Part shown: positions 54,545-64,000 of the stretch, in pieces | Layout of the letters: each line of letters opens with the position of its first letter | Numbering within the stretch: position 1 is the stretch's first letter | Position numbers and translations under genes: made by a program | The notes under the pieces: model-generated | Told to the model about the DNA's origin: nothing | Database searches by the model: none | Seen by the model: only the letters and a program-made list of their open reading frames with translations | Assembly (NCBI GenBank): GCA_014925825.1 | Contig: JACGCK010000037.1 | Location: 124,001 to 188,000 of the forward strand | Direction of reading: 5' to 3' | Source of the DNA: Pholiota molesta | Lineage: Eukaryota > Basidiomycota > Agaricomycetes > Agaricales > Strophariaceae | Length of the DNA: 64,000 bases

Positions 54545-56924
54545 ATGGAGAACGGCAAGGACGTTCGACGCTGGGGTTATAAAGATAGGGTAAGTGAATT
54601 GGAATTGCGATTCTTATCGTGCAGGAAGCTCACCGCTATTCACAGCGGCCCATACCACTATCTTCTGGTCGCAGTGCAGCTCGCGAGTCGCCATTGAAAA
54701 TGCTCTCCAAATGGCGCGTCTCTGTCATGCTAGCTGTTCTCGCGTGCTTGCAAATCGCGAGGGCTGTTTCCTCGCAGCCCGTTGTCGCTCCTGTTACATT
54801 CCCCGATCTATACGAAGCATCCATCCGCGAGCTCCAAGAAGGGCTTGATGCTGGGCATTTTTCGAGTGTCGATTTGGTCAACGTGTGTATCGAGCATTTG
54901 TCTTCCCAATCTGAATGTCTGACACCTGTCTGCATATGTTGATCAGGCGTACTTCGCCCGTATCGACGAGGTTAATCTGAAAGGTCCTGCTTTGCGTGCA
55001 GTCCTCGAGCTGAATCCGTCGGCTCTGAGCCAAGCCGCTGCTCTGGACAAAGAACGAAAGCTGACGGGGAAACGGTCGGAGATGCATGGCATCCCCATTC
55101 TTCTGAAGGTGCGTTTGATAATCAATCTGTTCTCCGGCTTGATAATTGACCACCATCTATATCCGTTCTGCAGGATAACATCGCCACTGTAGCATCTGAA
55201 GGTCTGTCGATTCTTTGAGGTGTTGCTTTTTCGGGGTTCTCATTGCGATGTTTACGTGTAGGCATGAACACCACCGCCGGCTCGTTCAGTCTTCTCGGAT
55301 CCGTTGTCCCGGAGGACGCTGGAGTAGTGAAGCGGCTGCGGAAAGCTGGCGCTATCATTCTGGGTACGCACTATCCATATTCCCGATAATAAACTAGGAC
55401 ATCTAATCATCCGCCCCTTCTCCGACAGGCAAAGCCAACCTTTCCGAGTTCGCGCATTTCCGGGGAGACGCCCTGCCGTCTGGATGGTCTGGGCGCGGCG
55501 GGCAATGCACGAATGCGTATTTCCCGAACGCGGACCCGTGTGGGTCGTCGTCTGGGTCCGGCGTTGCGGCGTCGATCGGGCTTGCGGCGGTGACTTTGGG
55601 CTCGGAGACGGATGGGAGCATCACCTGTCCTACGAGCAACAACAACTTGGCGGGTATCAAACCCACCGTCGGGCTGACTTCCCGTGCTGGGGGTGCGTAT
55701 GCCTCCTTATTAATATTGAGAGGCTACACGAGCTTATTGGCGATAATAGTTATTCCGATATCGGAACACCAAGATACTATAGGCCCTATCGTCAGATCCA
55801 TGACCGACGCAGCGATTGTCCTCTCTATCATCGCTGGGAGGGACCCAAATGATAACTTCACCCTCGCCCAGCCGTCAGTTGTGCCAGATTTCACCAAAGC
55901 GCTGAACAAGCACGCGCTCAAGGGAAAGCGCATTGGCGTTCCCCGTCGTGTGTTCTTGAACGATAGCATCAGCGGAAACGATCCGTTCGTCAATGTCGTT
56001 TTCGAACAGGCGTTGAAGACGATCAGGGGTTTGGGAGCGACTGTCGTTGATCCAGCTGATTTGCCTTCGGCGGACGAGATTGCGAATTCGAATAACGAGA
56101 CTATCGTCCTTGACATCGATTTCAAGGTCAGTGTTGCTCGCCTCGGTTTCTCGTGCGTGCTCGTCGCTGACATTATCGTAAATTCAAGATCCAACTCGAC
56201 GCCTACTATGCTGCGTTGCTTAAAAACCCCTCTGGAGTTCGCAGCCTGGCTGATTTGATCGCGTTCAATGACGCAAACAAAGCCCTCGAGGAACCTGTAA
56301 ACTTCACATCCCAGAACATGTACGTTTCTATGCGTTCTTGCATTGTGCTTAGTTCTGATCAATTTTTGTTTGAAGTTTAATCGAGTCTGAAGCAACGACC
56401 GGCCGCAATGCTACTTTCTTCCAGTCGCTCGCGTTCGATAAAGATCTTGGCGCGACTCGGGGTATTGACGCGGTACTGAAGGAACATAACCTAGACGCCC
56501 TGATATTACCGGCTCCTGGATTTACGACTGTACCCGCAGGTAAACTCTATGATACACATCGCTCTCCGTATCAATCTGACGCTTGTTTACTTGCAGCTAT
56601 CGCTGGCTACCCCATCGTAACAGGTAAGAAACACATCATTCTATACGCGTTTGAGGCTAGGTTTTGCTTATACGCCTTCGTTGCCAAGTGCCTCTGGGAT
56701 TCTATCCTGCCAATGTAACAATCGGCTCAGCGGGTCCTCTGACTGTGTACCCCGCGCCGGGCGTGCCCATTGGGCTCTCGTTCCTGGGTACCGCGTTCTC
56801 CGAGTTCGATCTTATCGGTTTTGCGTTTGCGTATGAGCAGAAGACGCAGACGCGGCTCGCTCGGAGAGCGTTCCCTGCGGCTATTCCGAAGACGCAGTTG
56901 AGAGATATTGTCGGGAAGGCTTGA
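54545..56924 (+). CDS. Amidase-signature enzyme, copy 3 (membrane-anchored or secreted)
   Basis: Closest intact relative of copies 1 and 2. First exon ATG 54545 (MENGKDVRRWGYKDR) joins, via acceptor CACAG, to RPIPLSSGRSAARESPLKMLSK and a signal-anchor helix (VMLAVLACLQIARAV); alternatively translation could start at the internal ATG 54700 (MLSKWRVSV), which would give a cleavable-type signal. Lys in GIPILLKDN, nucleophile in PCGSSSGSGVAAS and cis-Ser in GSETDGSITCP. All introns have GT-AG ends, including the one that is GC in copy 1. Ends DIVGKA at 56922-56924. Note HFRGDALPSGWSGRGGQC versus shorter forms in copies 1 and 2. Substrate unknown. Confidence 0.85.
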
Positions 56925-57238
56925 ATAATGTGTAAAGGCTCAGTTTATCTATTATTTTTTTGTAAAATCATTTTTGGATATGTGCAGTGGCATTGAACGA
57001 AACGATGAACGATGATTTGACCCTGGAAAGGAGGAAGTAACAAATTGTTGTATTATGTTCGTAATTGATCTATTGCTTTGAACAGGAACGGGAGCGGCGA
57101 CTGCTAAAATACAAATGACGAGAGAGGCATGCAAGATGACGGAAATGATGATATGCGGTATGAATGAATGTATTACGCGTGAATGCAAAAGAAAAGAAAA
57201 GAAAATAGGTCTATAGAGAATTGGAAGAGTGACTCATG
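56925..57238. other. Convergent intergenic region
   Basis: About 310 bases between the 3' ends of amidase copy 3 and the proline-rich gene. No gene; A/G-rich at 57185-57210. Confidence 0.55.
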
Positions 57239-58402
57239 TTAGAGACTTCGCAGTGCGTTCAGGATATTGTCGAAGTCTTCCTCGGTATATCGTTTGCCCT
57301 TCTTCTCGCGCATCCACTTGCTCGTCACGCCTGGCGGCTTTTGATGATGCAGAATCCGATTCGAAAGGAGCCACGCGTAATCTACGTGGAGCTCCTCGCT
57401 TCCATCCACCTCGCCGCCACTCTTCAACTCCTTCTGACGCACCACCGGCACCGCGTCCCGGAAGAACACCGCGGTGCTCCTGACCTCCTCCGTGTACTCC
57501 TCCTCCTCGCTCGGCGAGCTCGGCGAGTCGCACTCGAGGCTGATGCACACCGGCGAGCGCTCGACGACGAACTTCCGGTGCAGCTGCACGACGTCCAGGG
57601 TGAGGTCGATGCTGCTGCGGCTCGCGTGCAGTTTGCGCGGCGGCAACGCGCGTCGTGCCGTGAGCATCCTGCCCGGTATCCGGTTCTCGCTTGCGGAATG
57701 GTGATGCCGCGTGGTCTTGGGCGGTGCGATGGTTTCGGGGCGGGGGAAGGTGGCGATTAGAGATGGGCTTGGTATCTTGGGCGTTAGGGGTGTCGACAGA
57801 GAGCTGGATATTGGCAGTGATCTAGAGGTAGCGAGGGCCGGGGAAGGAATGTTGTATAGTGCATCGACTTTTTGTGTAGGTGGTATGGGAATGGGCAAAG
57901 GTCTGCGACGTCGTTCCACGGGAGTCGCAAGTGCAGCGACGCTCTGTGTAGGTGTATGGAATTCTATGACAGGAGTCGGCGGACAGGGGAGAGCGCGTTT
58001 TGCACGCGCTGGAGGCGCATTGGTATGCAGCACAGGTGCCAATAAAGGTGTAGAAGGTGCGTCGCCCGCGTCAATAATCACAGTGGGAACAGGAGGCGGA
58101 GGGACGTCGGGCAGTCGTCGGGTAGCCCTAACCGGCGGCGCGCTCTGTATCCCTTTTGTCTTGTCGTATTCCGCCATGTTGTCCTCGATGCGCAGCGTCA
58201 AGCCGCCGCGTCCAGGACTGTTCCTTGGAGAAGGCTGAAGAGAAATAGTGGCGGCCCGCGCACAGGACCCACTGGCCTTTGGTCGTCCTCCTAGAGGTGC
58301 CGCGGCGTTCAGATCGCGCAAGCTTTTCTTCTTTGTGGGCGTTCGAGGCGGCACTGGCAGTCGCGTGCCGCTGCTGCTGCTGCTGCATTGAGAAGTCGAC
58401 AT
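57239..58402 (-). CDS. Proline-rich unknown protein with conserved-looking C terminus
   Basis: 387-residue intronless ORF from ATG 58400-58402 (MSTSQCSSSSSGTRLPVPPRTP). The N-terminal half is low-complexity with repeated basic-proline motifs (ARRALPP, RRPLPIPIPP, RALPCPPTP), the kind that bind SH3 domains. The last ~70 residues are ordered: VDYAWLLSNRILHHQKPPG and KGKRYTEEDFDNILNALRSL. A longer ORF begins further upstream (ATG 58573) but its extra part is pyrimidine-rich and hydrophobic, probably leader. I do not recognise a family. A CTG run near 58370 encodes its poly-Ser stretch. Confidence 0.72.
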   Translation of the reverse strand: MSTSQCSSSSSGTRLPVPPRTPTKKKSLRDLNAAAPLGGRPKASGSCARAATISLQPSPRNSPGRGGLTLRIEDNMAEYDKTKGIQSAPPVRATRRLPDVPPPPVPTVIIDAGDAPSTPLLAPVLHTNAPPARAKRALPCPPTPVIEFHTPTQSVAALATPVERRRRPLPIPIPPTQKVDALYNIPSPALATSRSLPISSSLSTPLTPKIPSPSLIATFPRPETIAPPKTTRHHHSASENRIPGRMLTARRALPPRKLHASRSSIDLTLDVVQLHRKFVVERSPVCISLECDSPSSPSEEEEYTEEVRSTAVFFRDAVPVVRQKELKSGGEVDGSEELHVDYAWLLSNRILHHQKPPGVTSKWMREKKGKRYTEEDFDNILNALRSL

Positions 58403-59665
58403 ATTGGGAGGGTAGTGGTGTAACCAGTGGGACAGAAAGTAAGTAGTGAAGGTTGAAAAGCAAGAGAAGAAAGACAAGAAGTGGGAATTATGTACGTGTA
58501 AAGAAAGGAGGCAATGAAGGGTCCAGACGTCGTGTCGTTCGTCCTTGGGGCAAAAATGAACATCGACCTCCATATAAGGAGTTGTGTACAAAAAAAAGAC
58601 TAATCGCGGAGCGAATTCTCATGAACTCAACAATAGCATCATATTTCGCTCCGGATCAGGCATTTCATATCTTGTTCACCATGACGATGGACTTGGGGGA
58701 CTTGCCTCGCGTTCGCGTATGGCCGCCTATGCGCCTAATCATGAAGAACGGCGAATAGGACCGAATCATAGTTATCATAGTGTTGCTGTTTTGCGAAACA
58801 AAGCCACGGACCACCACGGCGAGTTGCAATGTTCGCAGCCAAACGCGACCCCAACCTGAAAATCAATGCACCATCCCTTTTATTGATAGAAGAAATTCCC
58901 GCTAAGGTCATCAAATTCTAGCATCCTGTGTAAGTGCTCAGTATCCCGGTCAATCGGGGTATTCAATCACTCCAGAGTGCGCAGCGAAGGGTGCCAGCCT
59001 CGACCTGTCTTGATACTGAGAAGATATCCGAGTCGACTCTTCAAGCTGTCCAGTGTAAATGACAACGGCAAACATTACATCACTGTTCATTTAAGAGCCT
59101 GTCAACGACCGGCTTCAGGGTAAACTTGGGGTAAACTTACGTTTATGTATAAGGAAGACGCAAGATATGTTCTAATTTAATGTCATGAGATTTGGGTATG
59201 TATGATTGATTAATATAAATTACTGAAACGTTGGGCATCGAGCTGTTCCTCGATTTCAACAAGTCTAGACTGTCTATGAAAAAAGGATGATAGAGAACTG
59301 GAAGAAATAGCTGGCACAAGAAAGGGTCCAATACTCGATGATGGATCTAACCACGCAACATCAACGATACGGGGGGGGGGAAAAAGAAGAACGAATGAAT
59401 ACATGTTGCGGAAGGAGTACTGGTCTTCATAGTCCTGTACCCAGACGCAGGACTGGGGCGCGCATACGTCGCGGAGCCGCGCACGCCTGGCTGCCGCGTG
59501 CACTTCCAGCCCCACCTGCTGGTTGGACAATTTTCTAAAAAATCTCCGAAGCACTTTGAGAAATACAAAAGCTACCGATGTATAATATGATAATAAATTA
59601 CAGTGTAATATCCATGAGAACAGAAAACAATTATCACGATAGCCAGAAATACAAAACGCAAACAA
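58403..59665. other. Intergenic, no gene recognised
   Basis: About 1.26 kb between the start of the proline-rich gene and the 3' end of the transporter. Contains a run of ten G near 59373 and short ORFs without motifs. Confidence 0.5.
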
Positions 59666-62354
59666 TCATCTATGCCTCATCTCTCTAGAAAGCCTCCAGC
59701 ACAGCACGAACGCAAACGACGCCGCAACCCCGCCAATCCTAGTAAATCCACCCCACAGAACGCCGTGTAGAGAAGAGAAGACATCAGCAACCAATCCGAC
59801 ACAAAACAGCAAAATGGAGAAAACTCTCACCGAAATATATACACAACCGTGTTCGAGTGCTCGCTCCCCACTTCCACCTCGTCCTCCGCTCGCTGGAGCA
59901 GCTGCGGAAGCTCTTGTAATATGGCGCCCCCTCTGGACACGAGCGCAGAGGTGACGTTGGCAATCTTAGCGGCGGCCACGGTGCCGTTGATCACAGGCCC
60001 TGGCGCGACGGGCCCGCGGTGGGCTGGCAGCGCCGGCTTTTTGGGGTCGAAGAGCGCGAACAGGATTGCTGAGAATCCCGTTACAAGGAACTGGGGGATG
60101 ACGATGAAGAGATTGTGGATGCCCTAGCAAGCACCAACCAAACCGAATCTCATGAGCTGTACTTTCAAGGAAGAGTACAAACGGAGAGGAACGCACCAAG
60201 ATGATCCCTGCTTTCGCGCTCAGCGTACTCGCCGACAATCCGCTTCCACCGCCTGCCCGACCGCCATTCGCCCCTGGTACAATCTCATACCCATCCTCAT
60301 CGCTCCCCTCGCTGCGAATATCAATCCGGCTAAGCTGAGCACCCGAATTACTCAGGACATGCTGCCTTTCCCCGCGGAGCGTCTCCGCATCCGCATCTTC
60401 CTCATCGTCACTGCCATCATCAGCGAGAAAAACAGCGGTTTCCTGTCGTTCGCTACTTAACCGCGAGCGTGTGCGGGTATCCGCGAGGTGGATCGAGCCA
60501 CCGTCGTCCGTCGTCAGTGTGGCGGGTTCGGTCAGAATAGCTTCGGCGAGCTATGCATCGAGTGAGCAGATGGCCATTCAGAGACAGACGAAGTGTACAA
60601 ACAAGAGAAAAAGGCGCCCATTGGGTGACGGCCCACGAAAACCCAGTGATAGAAATGATGAGGGTCGAACCCCACACGCTTTGCGTAAAACTGCCGCGGA
60701 TATTATTTATTCCTTTCCAGCGAGAGCAGGACAACGAAAGCACTCACAAAGTAGCGAACATACATCCAGCAAACACGAGATGGCTTACAGCCCATAGTGT
60801 CGCGAGATGGATCTGCAGAATCCGCGGCACACGACATATTCTCTCCCACCACGATTGGGCGTATTTCGGCGACCCTGGTCTCTCACTTCCAGCCGCCTCT
60901 GGGACAAAGGCAGGCAAAGCGACATTGACGAGCAGAGAAAGCAGGGAAGAGTAGAACAGAGCTCGTGAGCCTAGCCGCGTTGCTTCGGCGTCAAGGGACG
61001 TCCGTTCGGCGTCTGTGGTTGCCGTAGGAGCTGTGCGCTTGTAGAGGTCGCCGATATAGATGGTGCTGTAGAAAAGAAGAGGGAACCATGCTATCCATGA
61101 ACTATGGAGATTTAGATAAATGTAAGGTTGCGTTAAGTTTAGATTACCCACAAGAACTGTATCATACACTACTCCGATGTAAGTAAATCATAATCTTGCA
61201 AAACGAATTGAACATACGATTTGCCTAATAACCCTGGGCAGAGTTCGCATGTTGGTCCAGATATCTCTGATTTCTTGCGAAAACGATTTGCCTTTCGAAA
61301 TTCTGTTAAACAGTAAATACTGTGAAATATAAAGGATGAGGAAACTAACCCGGTGGTGGACTGTGTTCTGATTAGAACTTTCTCTTTTACGAGAGACGCC
61401 ATAATAGAATGACCAGACAGAAGAATGAGAGAAACTACGACGGAAAGTACTTGAAGTTGGGTGTTTCCGAGGAAAGGAAGGAGGCGGGGAAGATTTATGT
61501 TTCCACTGTTATTAAAAGAGATGAATAAGAGTGCGTCAAGAATGGAAAGGAACACACATAAAGAAACCAACGACACTGCCAACCGCTAACATGCGAGCAG
61601 CCCATGCATTCCCTGCTGCCTGGTCGGATGAAGGTACTGAGTCAACGAGAAGAGCGCGATCAACCGCCTGCACTGCGCGATGTCAAATTTAGCTTCAAAC
61701 TTCATTCCAGAGTCGTAACCCACCGGTATTAATCGAAAAATCGATGAGATATATTGCTAAGACTGCGAGCCATATTGTAAGGGTGTCGTTCTAATAGCGC
61801 ACGTCAGCACACGGTATGGTATCATATAAAAGAATTCCATACTGCGTCGGAGTCCCATGTCGTGAAAATAGTCGCCACGAATCTCGTGAAACCCAACAGA
61901 AGCATAGCAGACATGCAAATTAGTGTTCCGAGCATCATATAGGGCCGCCGTCGACCGAATCGTGAGGTGTTATTATCCGACAACACTCCTAATCAATGCG
62001 TATGTTAAAATCAGATACTCATTACATGGATAATCACTTACCAATGAGAGGTTGCATGATGAGACCAGAAACAGGACCTGCAACGAATACGACGGCCATA
62101 CTCGACTTGGATAGCCCGAGTGACAACAGATACGGCGAAGCTGGGGTGGTTCAGACCAACAAACACATCTAATTGAAGATAGACTCACCATAAGACATCT
62201 CCACGCTCCAAAATATCTGCACTCCAAGCAACCCAATCGTAATAATGGGCAGACGCGCCCATGGAGGCCCGGTGATTTTGGAGACGCCCTTGAATTGTTG
62301 GTGCCGGTCCTCCTGGCCCTCATCCGCCACCGGCAGAGGTGAGAAGCCCGTCAT
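59666..62354 (-). CDS. Sucrose-type (GPH family) sugar transporter
   Basis: Twelve-helix MFS/GPH carrier related to fungal sucrose/alpha-glucoside symporters. ATG 62352-62354 (MTGFSPLPVADEGQED). TM1 region IGLLGVQIFWSVEMSYG and the loop signature SDNNTSRFGRRRPYMMLG fit the family (RFGRRRP). VQAVDRALLVDSVP follows, then EISKGKSFSQEIRDIWTNM-RTLPRVIRQI, a 17-base exon (61152-61168, CMIQFF) and SWIAWFPLLFYSTIYIGDLY. ITGFSWAVTQWAPFSL leads into an acidic, disordered loop of ~100 residues (SDDEEDADAETLRG...), then GIHNLFIVIPQFLVTGFSAILFALF. Many introns; the last exon encodes IGGVAASFAFVLCWRLS-REMRHR. No disruption found. Confidence 0.85.
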
Positions 62355-62442
62355 TGATCCAGGACGAGGTTATGAGAGAGCGGGCGCCGTCGCCGTTCGT
62401 CGTGCTGGCTGTTGTGGTATAACACAGGAGCAGCGCAGTGTC

Positions 62443-62880
62443 CAGGCACTGGATATCTGGCAATCACGTGCGGACGCCAACGTTGATGACACGGCGGACA
62501 TTCAACTGTCAGGTCGTGCCGGCGCTTGCGCTGTTAGGCTATTGTTTTGTGGCTGTTAGTTGGCTGTTAGGTCGCTGTTAGGTATCTAGCGAGGTAATAT
62601 TAGTGGTCACAAGCTCAGTTGTCACGCTCTCGTGTATCAACAAATGTAATACTCATGTAGACTATTGTATAAGCAGGGTCTTAACAAATCTAAGGCGGCA
62701 CAGAGTGACAGCAGATACTGTGACCAAAATATTACCTTGCTTGTTACCTGACAAGCAACCTAACAATAACCTAACAGAAACCTAACAGCGCAAGTATCGG
62801 CACGACCTGACAGTTAAATGTCCGCCGTGTGATGACATTGGCAACGTCGCATCGATTCCACCGGAATCCATCCTGTTTCT
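62443..62880. mobile_element. Fold-back (MITE-like) inverted repeat
   Basis: Two imperfectly complementary arms, about 62443-62627 and 62697-62880, with a short loop. Left arm: GATGACACGGCGGACATT, CAACTGTCAGGTCGTGCCG, GCGCTGTTAGG; the right arm carries the reverse complements (CGGCACGACCTGACAGTT, AATGTCCGCCGTGTGATGAC, CCTAACAGCGC). Inner pair: GGTAATATTAGTGGTCACA with TGTGACCAAAATATTACC. No coding capacity; it lies directly before the F-box-like gene. No clear target-site duplication was seen. Confidence 0.78.
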
Positions 62881-62913
62881 TGCCACCACTTGCGTTGGCA
62901 TACCCATCCCAGA

Positions 62914-64000
62914 ATGCATCGTTGCTTCCTGATCTATGAAATCCTGGAACTCCTCTGCGAGGCCGTTTTCTACCAGTCAGAAAATGAAGATGACGTTGAT
63001 CGGCCGAGTCTGCTTGCTCTACTGAAAACATGTCGAGCCTTCAGCTTACCGGCTACGAAGTTGCTATGGCGAAGTCTCTCCAGCATCGTACCATTAATTC
63101 TTGCCATGCCCAGAGATTTGGTCAAAGTGCGACCCGCGACACTAATATTCGTAAGTGGATTATAATCTCGCTATTCTACTTTACACATCGTTGCAGGCTT
63201 TTCGGAGAGACACGTGCCTAGCGATTGGGAACGGTTCGATTTCTATGCGCCATTTGTAAAACAAATCGGGCCGACCACATTGCAGATGCGATCATCCTTA
63301 CCATCATATTATCTTGCGGACCTCGACGATAGCATTCGCCACGAATTAGGGAAACGAAACAAAATCTTACTGCCTAACCTCGACACGATATCGGTGAAAT
63401 CTGCCAACAGTAATCTCCCATTGGCCGAACTATTTATCGGCTCTCAGATTCACTGCATCGATCTCAAGATAAATCCCTCCATATTGCGTCCTTTTATGGG
63501 AATGTCATTGCCAACATTCCGTTCGCACCCCTTCGCTAAGATCTCTTCGCCTTTCGCAAGGATTATTTTGGACACCTGCGGAGGAAGCCGCATTTCGCCC
63601 AACACTCGAGACGGCGTTAGACAGCTTGGATCTGGAAGATTTCCGTTGCGACTTGTTCCGTCTATCCGATCACATGCTTGAGACCCTCGTACGAATGCCT
63701 CGTCTCCGTAAACTTAGTGTCTCCAAGGACATCCTGAGCCTATCACGCATACTCCGCTTATTTCCACTCCCAGTTCCTCAGTTGAAGGAATTCTCCGTAT
63801 TCACGGACAACGGCAACTTTGGCCCATCGGCTGTAGCACAGATCCTCATTGCTCTCCAACCGTCTCAACTGGAATGTTCCACCTCCTCCCCGGCGGAAGA
63901 GGCATGTCCAACACGACAGAGGAAATGCGCGACCTCGTATCTGCTATCAACACCAATTGCTCCCCGAAATTCCTCAAACACTTCAAGCTCGAAGGCTGGA
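62914..64000 (+). CDS. F-box-like / leucine-rich protein (3' partial, frame-disrupted)
   Basis: Probable agaricomycete F-box-like protein, an adaptor type of substrate selector for SCF ubiquitin ligases. ATG 62914 starts MHRCFLIYEILELLCEAVF; SLLALLKTCRAFSLPATKLLWRSLSS is the F-box-like helical motif (LW..L). Intron 63151-63197. The middle reads LLPNLDTISVKSANS and SLRSLRLSQGLFW. Frame shifts are needed at 63528-63531 (one base too many in CCCC) and near 63876 (one base too few); beyond them the text TEEMRDLVSAINTNCSPKFLKHFKLEGW reads to the end of the window. Either real decay or base errors. The 3' end lies outside the window. Confidence 0.6.

Noticed and set aside
57711..58238. Plus-strand ORF of 175 residues, Gly-rich
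   Set aside because: Antisense to the proline-rich gene; glycine richness mirrors its prolines.
1..64000. tRNA, rRNA or CRISPR
   Set aside because: Scanned by eye for tRNA A- and B-box motifs and for regular repeat-spacer arrays; none convincing, and the organism is a eukaryote.

Overview
The window is a gene-dense piece of a fungal nuclear genome, most likely an agaricomycete basidiomycete. Genes carry many short introns of about 50-70 bases, often with GTATGT/GTGAGT-type donors. The gene content is also typical: a DUF6533 membrane protein, Kre9-like GPI proteins, a pepsin-like protease with a C-terminal membrane helix, a LovD-type beta-lactamase-fold protein, a Spo7-like subunit, a DUF1688/URC4 protein and an F-box-like protein. 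No prokaryotic operons, CRISPR arrays, rRNA or tRNA genes were recognised. All functions come from motif and family recognition by eye; no database was searched.

Layout. 1-2434: 3' part of CSE1 (exportin-2). 4068-7608: DUF6533 protein and a convergent alpha/beta hydrolase. 8560-17109: three copies of a 116-residue, six-cysteine secreted protein. Two copies lie in arms of a ~1.3 kb inverted repeat that encloses a bHLH transcription factor; the third lies just outside. 17563-18838: a conserved-looking unknown gene with frame disruptions. 19304-31240: an ACS-type MFS transporter, two Kre9-like GPI proteins, a cupin protein and a protein kinase. 31880-40198 (all minus strand): Spo7-like subunit, secreted phosphoglycerate-mutase-like pseudoenzyme, aspartic protease, beta-lactamase-fold hydrolase. 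40874-44651: very GC-rich single-pass membrane protein of unknown function. 45328-56924: three amidase-signature paralogs (one a pseudogene) interleaved with URC4, a fragment of its 3' end, and a second mutase-like paralog. 57239-64000: a proline-rich unknown protein, a sucrose-type transporter, a fold-back repeat and an F-box-like gene cut by the window end.

How the genes work together. Much of the window concerns secretion, the cell surface and nutrient uptake: secreted small proteins, GPI wall proteins, membrane-anchored protease, two transporters and amidases. URC4 belongs to uracil catabolism; the amidases around it could act on nitrogen compounds, but a shared pathway is inference. The amidase/URC4 and small-secreted-protein blocks show local duplication, inversion and decay.

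Several otherwise good genes break reading frame by one base, mostly at short homopolymers (17757, 17858, 25360, 41502, 42753, 63528). That could be sequencing or assembly error or true gene decay.
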